Positions 12,601-24,600 of a stretch of 64,000 nt of DNA are shown here, piece after piece. This DNA is from Phoronis australis (lineage: Eukaryota; Phoronida; Phoronidae): positions 390,438 to 454,437 of the forward strand of contig NMRA01000063.1 in the NCBI GenBank assembly GCA_002633005.1. Reading direction: 5' to 3'. The notes under the pieces are model-generated. The model was not told where the DNA came from. It made no database searches and saw only the letters and a list, made by a program, of their open reading frames with translations. The position numbers were made by a program, and so were the translations under genes. Position 1 is the first letter of the stretch. Each line of letters starts with the position of its first letter.

Positions 12601-15600
12601 GACGACGATTTTCCGAGTTCGACTACAGTGGCGCCTCCTAGTGGAATTTTTTTGCGCTCATGGCTGTATCTCCTAAACGGTTTGCAGGATCTTTAATTAA
12701 TTTAGCAAGTGTACTTAATAGACGACAACAACTTTTGGACGGATCTGACTACCGGTGTGCCCCCTAGTGGCAATTTAGTTTTCTACGTTTACCAGTCTGT
12801 ATCTTCAAAGGTCCTCAACAGATTTTCATAAAATTTTGAATATAGGCTTCTATTGGTGGGATGACGCTATCATCCTATTTTTGGATGTAATCGCGTTATT
12901 TTGTGCCACCTGGTGGCCATTTTTTGCTGTTTTCTAATCTTGTTTTTGGCGTCCAGCCCTCGATCAACCAAATCATTCTAGGGATGGTTTTGAAAATTGG
13001 CATATATGTTTTCAGTGTGAAGAGGACGTTTGATGATGGTGACTGACTTAACTGTGGCGCCTCCTAGTGGTAGTTTTGTTTTGTTTTGCGCCCTTAGCTG
13101 TATCTCCAAAACCCACTGCAAGATCTTTATTAAATTTAGTAAGTGAACTTATATGAAGGTAACAAATGACGACTTTCAGGCGGATGGAACGGACGCTGTG
13201 CACACCAATGGCAGTTTCGTTTTGTTTTGTTTTGTTTTCCGTTATTTCTCTGAAGTTCCTTTGACAGATTTTTATGAAATATGGCATGTTCCCGTTTTTG
13301 GATGGATTGTATGTTTTTGCGTCATCTAGTAGCCATTTTTGTGATACAAATGAATAACCCTAAAAGCACACCATTTGCGATGCATTCGTTGGCGCATTTC
13401 AATGCTCTGCGTTGCTCTTGTTTTAAGTTTGGAAGTCATCACAAATTTCAAATGAATTGCGAGTGAATTATTGTCTGACATTGCTACTCGCTGTAGCAAC
13501 TTCGTGGTCACTTGGGTTGGTCTGTCTGAAGTGCACAGTGCATCTTCACAATCAAATATACTTATCATGCATTATACACTCATGACTTTAGGGCTACTAT
13601 GAACAACTTTTAGTCTGTCTGAAGTGCACAGTGCATCTTCCCAGTCAAATATTCTTGTTATGCATCATGCACGCATGACTTTAGGTTTACTAAGAACAAC
13701 TTTTGATTTAGTTCACTTACCTTTCTGTAGTTTGTCCTGACTTGTTCCTTACTCATATTCACCCATTAACTCCAGTATGCACCCCGACTTGTTCCTATCT
13801 CACATACACCCCCCATTAACCCCAGCATGCACCGTGACTTGTTCCTTACTCACATCCACCCATCTGTACTTGTTCCTTACTCAAATTTTCTGACCTTTAA
13901 ACAACTGACTTTCAGTCATTACTTTGAGAGCAGAGTCAAGTTCAGTGAAGGAACAATTTGGCAGTCATACTCTCACATACACTCTCACGCACACTCTCAC
14001 GCACACTCTCACGCACACTCTCACGCACACTCTCACGCACACTCTCACGCACACTCTCACGCACACTCTCACGCACACTCTCACGCACACTCTCACGCAC
14101 ACTCTCACGCACACTCTCACGCACACTCTCACGCACACTCTCACGCACACTCTCACGCACACTCTCACGCACACTCTCACGCACACTCTCACGCACACTC
14201 TCACGCACACTCTCACGCACACTCTCACGCACACTCTCACGCACACTCTCACGCACACTCTCACGCACACTCTCACGCACACTCTCACGCACACTCTCAC
14301 GCACACTCTCACGCACACTCTCACGCACACTCTCACGCACACTCTCACGCACACTCTCACGCACACTCTCACGCACACTCTCACGCACACTCTCACGCAC
14401 ACTCTCACGCACACTCTCACGCACACTCTCACGCACACTCTCACGCACACTCTCACGCACACTCTCACGCACACTCTCACGCACACTCTCACGCACACTC
14501 TCACGCACACTCTCACGCACACTCTCACGCACACTCTCACGCACACTCTCACGCACACTCTCACGCACACTCTCACGCACACTCNTCTCACACACTCTCA
14601 CACACACTCTCACACACACTCTCACGCACACTCTCACGCACACTCTCACACACACTCTCCCACACACTCTCACACATACTCTCCAGGGCTCAACGTTATT
14701 GAAATTGCGAGGTCGCATTTTGCGACCTAGCCAAAATCCAGCTTGCATTCATAAATGCCAGGTTGCAAAATTTCTCGAATTTTTACGTGCTAAAATTGAT
14801 TTTTTTACTTCAAGAAAATGTTTAAATTATGGTCTTACCTGCAGCTTCAAATACTCAAATTTCAGGTTGCAAAATTAAGTTCTTACGTACAGCATTGCTG
14901 TTCTTTATGACCACCATTGAAAGGCTCTAGAGCGCAAGACTAGTTGCCGACGTGAAAGTTGAATCCGTGCTGTCTAACCGACACGTGCATTCCAGTAGAT
15001 AAGTTTGCAATGTCAAAAGGGTGAAAATAGTTTTTGAAAACGTATCTGCGGTTTTGCTAGGTCTGACCTACCTGTATTTGACTATAATCGAAGTCGTTAA
15101 AGATCTAAACCAACTCTGAGTGCAAACTCTTTCTATTTTTGTTCGCAGCCCAAACTTTGCTACTCAACGTTTGAAAACCATCTTGTCGAAAAAGAATCCG
15201 CGAAACGTTCTAACCCAGTGACGTATTCGGATGGGCGGGAACTGTTCAGTGAAAATTTCAAAAAAATGTATTTATGCCGTTTAAATACTCAACAATATTT
15301 CATGAAATGAAAAGCCTCGAAATAATTCCACCGTGCGGGTTTCCATCGGGTAATTCAAGTTTGCTCTCCAATACTTTCCATGTCCGGAAAAATAGGTCAG
15401 TCACAAAACGACACGCATGTCACTAGTTTTGTCTCTCTTTCGGGGGTATAAAACAAAGCCGGGGTTTGGTTTTTACATATTGAGAAAATAAGTTTTTTGA
15501 AAACTGAATTTGTTGTAAAATGAGAGCTGCGTGTTAATTTCAAACCACGCATGGTTGTTTGTAGTGTGCTGTGACGGGCGCTAGTCTGAACTGTGGTCGC

Positions 15601-18600
15601 TTGAATGGAAATTCTCAAAAGTTGAGGGGAACGCTTAGTAGAGCAGTGAGTGCTTATTACGAAACACTTCAAAGCTAGGGAATAGGCTTGTGAGTGAGCA
15701 TAGTCGTTACCCTGAGAGCGGTAATAAGAAGACTGCAATAGTAAGATGTGTTATAATACGATTTTGCGAGGCAAACTTTATGGCTATTGATACCACCTAC
15801 ACTGTACCTTTTTAGCCACCCGCAATAATTTTGTTTTTATTGGCCCACTTCAGCCGGAACAAGATTCTTTCTATTGGAATCTGAAAATTAATTTACTGTG
15901 TGGTCCGGGGAGCGAAAAATTGGCAAGTGGGGAATGAAGAGAAGAATAAAAAGTTCATTAACCACAATTTCGCTTTTCCCCATTTAGTTGCAGAATAGCT
16001 GGCTATGGGCATAGAACATCGGACCTAATAAACATCGACCTGGGGAACATCGGAACACGAAAATATCAATTCTGGGCTACATCGGTCCCGGGGAATATCG
16101 TTAAGCATCGGGAACTGCCGGGAACTTTTAATTTCATTGTCAAAAAAACCGTTGGCACCCGGGTGCTTAACAAAGCCAAGCGGGTATAAACTTTCATTTA
16201 GGACTGTCGCTGTTCTCTTTTGATGTGCAGTGGTGTGGTGCGCATGCTTGAGTTCATGCACTTGAAGCACTGGAGTAGGTCTGAAATTTAAGTTGGCAAC
16301 AATATGTGAAAGACGACTAATACATGTATATCGCGCACGTAGACCTAGAAACAATTAAATGGTTTGAGAATTTATTGGCGACTCAAAAACTACTCAGCTG
16401 AAAGTAAAGACGTGGCTGTCCTTTCACGATTAATGGGTGGTCATTTATGGGTGGTCATTAATGGGTGGTCATTTACACGTTTGTAGTCTTTTGCGATAAA
16501 ACGAGATGCTGAGACGCACATTTTCAAGTAGCGATCGTCTGTCACGGGTCTGCTTGCGTGCTAACAACAGGACCGACCAGTGTCGCAGTGAGATGTCAGG
16601 GATATTGCCGTGGGTATTTGAAAATAAGGGCATCTTACGCGAAAGATACACATGTTTTTGCACCACAAAATTTGGTAAGATAATCATTTAAGAGTTAGTA
16701 GAAACATCGCTGTTATGTGACGTTTTATCATGTGTTATGTCGTGATGCGAAACTGGAAATTTGCATAAATAGCCAAAAATGCTATCCAATGAAATTTGTC
16801 AAAAATCGATTCTGCATTATCCCATGTTCACAGGATATGTTGACAAGTTATCGGGAGGGCTATTCTTGGAAATTTAAACTTGATTTGCAACAACCCAATA
16901 ACGGTTGGATTCACACGAGTTGCTTTCTATTTACCAGGTATCTGCCGAGTAGTGTGAAAACTCAACTCGCCTACAATGGAAATTCCGGATTTCATTTTGC
17001 TACTTGATATGAGCTGGCAAAAATCTCAACTCTCAATTCAGGTCGCAAATGCGACCTGCAGCTCGTTATGTCGAGCCCTGCTCTCATACCTGCTCTCACA
17101 CCTGCTCTCCCACATATTCTCCCACATGTTCTCATTGAAGATACATGGCGATATCTTGTGGAATCTTGCACGATTTTCATTTTCTTGCAAAGCACCGGTG
17201 TTACTAAACTGTACTCTTGTTCATTGAGTTGGTCATTTTATGGGCCAAGCTTCAAACATGGTGTCTTAAGCAATTTGACCCCTGAGACTAGTTTTTTGGC
17301 GACAAGCTTTAAACTTAAAGTGTGCCTATAGAAATAATGTTAGTTTTTTGTGCTCATATGTACAACTGTGTAACAGTTGGACACTTTGATTATTTGTTGA
17401 AATTCATCAGAGAAAGAGTGATGGAAAGTCTGCATAATTTTTGCATAGGTATTATGGCGGCAATGAATTCATTGACGAGATGGAACGACTTACATGGAAG
17501 CGTGCCCTTGAGGCATTTCACTTGAGCAAGGATGAATGGGGCGTGAATGTCCAGCCTCTGTCTGGTTCCCCAGCCAATTTTGCTGTCTATTCTGCCCTGG
17601 TTGAACCACACGGTCGCATTATGGGACTTGACTTACCTGATGGCGGCCATCTTAGTCATGGATTTTACACTGCCAAGAAAAAGGTAAGGTTACTCAACTA
17701 GGCTGTTTCATTAAAAATTCACAATTGTTCAAACTTATGTGCCCTCATTAATATGTGCTGTCATTAACATGTGCCCTCATTAACACGTGCCCTCATTAAC
17801 ATGTGCCCTCATTAACATATGCCCTCATGAACATGTGCCCTCATGAGCATCCACCCTCATTAACATGTGCCCTCATTAACATGCGCCCTCATTAACTTGT
17901 GTCCTCATTATTTGCCTTCATTAACGTTTGCCCTCATTAACACGTGCCCTCGTTAACATATGCCCTCATGAGCATGTGCCCTCATTAACATGCGCCCTCA
18001 TTAACATGTGTCCTCTGTATCATTTGCCTTCATTAACATTTGCCCTCATTAATATGTGCCCTCATTACCATGTGCCCTCATTATAATGTGCCTTCATGAA
18101 CATATGCCTTCATTAACATATGTGGGTTCATACTGATGTCAGCTCTGTCCATAACAGTGTTTTTCTGTATTTTTTGTGTCTTGTGTAACACTAGTGCCCT
18201 GAACATGATTTTAGAATTGCGGTTGGTTCACCCTCTAGTGGGTAAGTTACAAGTGGAACTTTCTTATATTTTTTGGTCTGCTGTACTTACCGTATTTGGC
18301 CGTGCTTTGGACAGATTCTAGGAACTTGGGCCTTGCCCCTCCAGATCATGTTTCATTGGTTGAAATAAGTACTTTGTTAGACATGAGGAGTCCAGTGGCA
18401 GAGCTCAAGAAGTTAACATCCATTCTCACTTAAACAAATTCCTGACTATTCAGGCCCCTAGCCAGCATTGCGCAGGGAGTGGTTCGAATTTTTTGAACGG
18501 TGGACCTTTGATATTTTGCAAACGTCGACACTGTGGAGTTTTCATTAAGACCCTCAGTTGACGCAGCTTAATCAGGGGGAAGGGAAGTGTGTATACACAA

Positions 18601-21600
18601 CAATGACTCCCAGCTCTACGTTTTTTGAGACGTGGCAGCATTAGTAATACCAGAGATGAGGATGCTGGGACGGTTGCTTGCAACAATTTTGCTGTTGTCC
18701 ATATGTATCCTATCTTTAGCGGATAAGGTGGAGGTGGACCTTTTCCGCGGAGGAGAGGGAGGGAGGGGGGGGTTCGTTCGGACTTCTCAACCCCCCTGGC
18801 TACGGGCCTGTATTCGTGCAGCTTTCGGGTTCCTACCGTACTTGGTTGCCGATAGTTTAGTCCCCAGCCATTCTCGGGCTTCTCCCGAGCTTGACTGCTG
18901 TTCACATTTCGAAACAATAACTGAGTTGCCCCCTTTTCTATATAGGTCGATGTCAGCATTCCCATGCTGCCATTATGGCGTTTTGTCCATGCCCATCTTA
19001 AAGAGTCTTATTTAGTTTTATCTATTTACGTCATAATAAATGACATTATTCGCAATCCTCCTCTTGTTTTACTCTGCAACATAGGTCGTGGCGTACCCTG
19101 GGCAAAATAAATTACGATAAATACAAATTATGAAGAGCATCTAGCCTACCCGAACATTCAAATTTTCTAAAATCACAACGCTGCGATATACCCATGTACT
19201 AGAGTATGCATCAACTGGATTACTTGTAAATGTGACATATTGTACTTATATATTCAGATCATAATGATAAACATATGTACTATGGGGGCACATTACAGTT
19301 ATTACAGACTTTTGGCAGCCAACACACACCGAAGTAGAGATGGGCCTTTTCCTCATGTGCTAATCAAGTGTCTGAAAAAAAGGGTTTTGTAGCATTCCCA
19401 ACTCACAAGCACTGCTCGTGATAACTGAAACTTACGCTACAGATTTTAAATCGGTTAATTCACATCAGAAAAAAATCCCGGCACACAAAAATATTATAAA
19501 TATTACATTAATAAATAAAATAAATAACTTAATAAAGATTAGGATAACATAAAAATGTAACAAACAGTCAAAATTAATTTTTTTGTATCCACCTGCCTTA
19601 AATGGAATTGAATATACAGTTTGATGTTCTTTGTATAAAAGGCCACCCATACACTTGTATCATCATAAACGTACTGTATCCTGTAGTCCCTAATTTTATG
19701 GGCACTGTAGTGTGTAGAAATGTTTGGAGAAAATGAGCACCTTTTCTATCTTTGTCATTTGTTAATCACATGGTGGGCACATATTAATGTGTAGAAACTT
19801 TAAGAGCAAGCCAGGATTTTACAGTTTAAGCTTGAGTATTAGAAAAGAGCTGTTGGCGATAAGTGAAATTAGACTCGTGTCCAAAAAGCCATTAGTGAAA
19901 CAGCTTCCTGGACCCATCTGGTTGAAAATTATGTCAGCCCTGTTATCTTAGCTTGTAAGTATAGGTTATACAACGTAGGTGTTTGTACCAGTGGTTATTA
20001 GCCCTAATTTGCATATCACGAATCGAGATATAATAACACACTGGTACCAACACGTACGCTGTATAACCTTTTTATCCTATACGCCCCACTGAGGATTCTT
20101 TAAAGAAGCGGGTTTACACAGATTGCTCCGCTTGTTTTTGGTGTCGTTTGCCATCTTTTATCAATGATGATCGCAGATCGCGTGATACGTATTACGTGCA
20201 CGCAATATTTTTATGAATGAATTTTTTGCAGCCTGCATGACACGGCAGTCAAGTTGTATTTTACAGCAGCTATACAGGCTTGGGATGCATATCTGCTATC
20301 TTCAGTATTTTCGTCAGAGGTTGAGCTAAATCTATTTCTAAGTTAAAGTTTGCTTATGTTTCTGACTGTTTTTCTTGACTTTGTTGAGTAATATCTGTGC
20401 AGGATATCCAGACGTTGTGGCTGATGCACATTCAGATGCTTCTTAAAATGATCCTGGCACGTGGTTCTTATCATTTTTAGGTTGAAAGTATTCCGAAATT
20501 TATCTTAAAATTGACAATTGTATGTGTGTCAGCCATATTGTGACCAGGCTTTTGAGTAAACTTCATTGTATTTGTATCAGCCAAATTGTTGCCATGCTTG
20601 TGTCGCTAATGTTTTTTTAAGTTGATAGGAATCTATTTTTGTAGATCCTAACTTATGCTTGTATTGTATCATTTCACTGCTTTCTCACCAGGTGTCAGCC
20701 ACATCAGTGTACTTTGAGAACTTCCCATACAAACTCGACGTATCTACCGGTTTAATTGACTACGACAAACTGGCGGAGAATGCCAAACTGTTTAAGCCAA
20801 AGTTAATTATTGCAGGTGAGTTAAGTGCACAACTGATCTATGTTCTTTTACCAGACAAGAGTATGACTAGAGTATGACTAGTGTGGCTAGAGTACGACTA
20901 GTATGACTATAACTAGTATGACTAGAGTTTGACTTTGAAAATTTTGATAACTTTTCATTGTTGGAAGCTGCACTTTGCCCTGTCAAAAAACAAAAACTTA
21001 ATAACAAAGCTTTTTACTCTCATCAAAAGGTGATTGCATAATGCAGGGCTCGACATAACAAGCTGCAGGTCGCATTTGCGATCTGAAATTTGGAAATGCG
21101 AGCTGAGATTTTTGTTATCTCGTATCAAGTCACAGATACCTGGCAAATATAAAGCAACTCTTGTGAGTCCAACCATATTGGTTGTTGCCAAATCAAGTTC
21201 AAAAGAATACTAACTGAGAACAGCCCTCCCGATAACTTGTAAGCATGTCGTGCGAACATGGGATAATGCAGAATCGATCTTTGATGGGTTTCATTGGCGA
21301 ACATTTTCGGGTACTTTTGCAAATTTCCGTATTTCTCGAAGAAAGTTTCAGGACACGGCATAACGTGATAAAACGTCACAAAACTGTGGTGTTTCTACTA
21401 ATTCTTAAGCGATTAAACTTACTAAAGTTTATGGTGGAAAAACATGTTTATTTTTCGCGCAAGATATCCTTATTACCATACTTGTCTGCGTTACTGCCCA
21501 GGGCGCTTAAACTGGGAATCTAAAAAACTGGGTGGGCGGTAAGCCAAGCATGGGTGGTTAAAATCAAAATTTTTGAAGTCGGGAGTTGTTGCTTACTGCA

Positions 21601-24600
21601 CAGAGGACCGATTTTACCCTGACGTAGCTACACTGACATCGGACTTCAAGCACAGTTAAAATATAGATCGGAGGATTGAAGTAACGGACTTCGACGGCCT
21701 GCACACACGATACAGCGGCGTCTTGTTTCTGAGCGTGATTGGCTTTTCCGTACCTCGGTCGCTGCTGGTCATCTCTTAGAACTAAGGTAGGAGTGCGTAC
21801 AGTAGGGCAAGTTTCTTGAGAGAAAAGACGTATCAAACAAGACTCCGCTAGTTTGCGATGTATTTTTTAGGAAAGCACTTGATTGTGTAAAGATTTGAGT
21901 CCGCTGGACACTTAAGCAACCAAGCACCTGCTAATGATTGACAGGTCTTCTTATTGATTACGTTGAAAACTATAACATTTTATATATTTTATATTTTATA
22001 TATTTCTTTTTTAGTTCAAAGCCAACACCCTCTTGCTCAAAGCAGTGCTCAACAATCCCCCCATACTACTATTAGGCAACGGGTACTCGGTCAGCTGCCA
22101 AAATATTGAAGCAAAAACACCTCTTGTAAATAGTCATAGGGCAAATCAAAAGTTCAAAAAAGTAAGTTTTTGACCGCGTGGAATGTGGACAGAATGTTCG
22201 ACTTGCGCTAATGACAAGTTGATTTTTTTGGAATCTTGCATTTGGGTGGGCGCTTCCATTTTGGTGTCAGGAGCGTAAGTCAGGAAAAAAATGCCTTTAA
22301 CCAAGATGGGAAACAGCGACACAAGTTGGCTTGTCACAATGGACCATGTCTTTTCTTATTTCAATGGTCAGGGTGGTTATGCTTCATGTACTGTCATGGG
22401 GAATCACAGAAATGTTGGCCACGGACGTGATATCCCTGTCAAGTACTGCTTTGCTGGTTCTTCTACAGCAAATGAAATACATTCGACAAGCGCTCTCTCA
22501 GTGATCAGTACGTGTCGACTCGAGTTTCGCGTGAGCCAAAGGAAACAATTGTGTCTCCTTCAGTGAAGGGCATGAGAATACGGGTATTTTACCGCCATAG
22601 CAAGGCAAGGTCCCGTTTCCGCTAAAACTGATTGATTGTCACAGAAAGGTAAGCGAGTTGCGCACGTTTTGGAATCTTAATTTTGTGCGACGAACGTTCA
22701 CAGAAGCACAGATACTTTTACGGAAGTCTCGATCATGAAAAATTGGGGGTGGGCGGTAAATCGAGCATGGACGCTTAAAAATTAAAAATTGAAATTTTTG
22801 AGGGTGTGCGATAAGCCAAGCATGGGCCATAATGCAGATGAGTATGGTACATGTACCAAATACCCACGACAACATCCCTGATATTGCACTGTGGTATTGG
22901 TCGGTCCCGTTGTTAGCACGCAAGACGTCCTGGCAGACAATCGTGACTTGGAAATGTGCGTCTTTTTTATCGTATAAGACACCAAAAGTGAAAATGACAT
23001 CCCTACTAATTGCCAAACGATGGCCACGTCTTTACTTTCAGCAAAGTAGTTTTTGAGTTGCCAAGAAATTCTCAAACCCCTTTACTTGTTTCTGGGACCA
23101 CGTGCGCGAAATATGATTTTTCTTTCACACATTCTTGCCAACGTAAAGTGGAGGCCTACTCCATTGATTCTAGTGCGTGAACTCACACGCATGCGCACCA
23201 CTCTAAAGCTGCTCATCAAAAGAGAACAGCAACAGTCCTAAATGACAGAGTATACCAGCATTTTTATGCGCCCACATATTTATATGTGGTCGCATATTGC
23301 TGTCATCTCTGTCTCGGCGTCCGCGGCTGTATCTCCTGAACCCCTTGCAGGATCTCATTGAAATTTGGCAGGTGTGTTCCTATGGGGTTGACGACAGAGA
23401 GCGACGAGTTTTGGACCGACACGTATACTGCTGTGCCCTCTAGTGGCAATTTTAGTTTTTTACGTTTACCTCTATTTTCAAAGTTCCTTAACTGATTTTC
23501 ATGAAATTTGGCACATAGGCATCTATTAATAAGTTGACGCTATCCTCGGATGAATTTGAGGCATTTTGCACCATCTAGTAGCCATTTCGAGTCGTTTTTT
23601 GACGTCTGTCCCTCTAACAACCAAACCACTCGAAGGATGATTGTGAAAATTGGCATATATGTTCTTACTATGAAGAAGACAGTTGACGATGATTTTCCGA
23701 CGACTTCGACTACTGTGGCGCCTCCTAGTGGCAGTTTTGTTTGTTTTTGAGCCCATGGCTGTATCTCCTAAATGCTCTACAGGATCTTTATTAAATTTAG
23801 CAAATATATGTATATGATCTTGACAACGTACGACGGTGACTTTCGGAAAGATCGGTCTACCGGTGTGCCCCCTAGTGGCAATTATATTTTTTTTACATTT
23901 ACCTCCGTATCTTCAAAGGTCCTCAATGGATTTCCATAAGATTTGGCACATAGACATCTATTAGTGAAGTGACGCTAGCCATTCATCTTCGGTTTGATTC
24001 AAGGTATTTTGCACCACCTAGTGGCCATTTTTGTTGTTTTCGAGTCTGTTTTTTTGGCGTCCGTAACTCTGTCAACCAAACCACTCTAAGGATGATTGTC
24101 GTGAAAGTTGGCATGTATGTTCTTTCTATGAAGGGGACGGTTGACGATTAATTTCCGACGACTTCTACTACTGTGGTGCCTCCTAGTGGTGATTTTGTTT
24201 TTTCGCACCCATACCTGTGTCTCCTAAGCCCTCTGCAGGATCTTTATAAATTTAGCTCGTGTAGTTTTATGAAGTTAACAAGAGAAGACGATAACTTTTA
24301 GACAGATCCGACGAACACTGCCCCCTAGTGGTAATTTCATTTTCCTTTGTTTCTCTGAAGTTCCTCGATGAATTTTAATGGAATTTGGTAAATGACTTTC
24401 TTTTAACGAAACGATGACATTTTCTGGTTTTCAGATGGATTTGACGTATTTTGCACCATCTAGTGGCCATTTTGATGATACAAATAAACAACCCTATAAG
24501 TATACCATTTGTGATGCATTCGTGGGCACATTTCAACGCTCCGCGTTGCTTTTGTTGGTTCTGTTAAGCATCCGGGTGCCAGTGGTTTATTTGAAAATGA

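Noticed and set aside
13827-14878. Long open frames of His-Ser-His-Ala, Thr-Leu-Thr-His or Val-Arg-Val-Cys repeats on both strands
   Set aside because: All are translations of the 12-bp satellite, which has no stop in any frame; there is no start context, no non-repeat domain, and the array is interrupted by an N.
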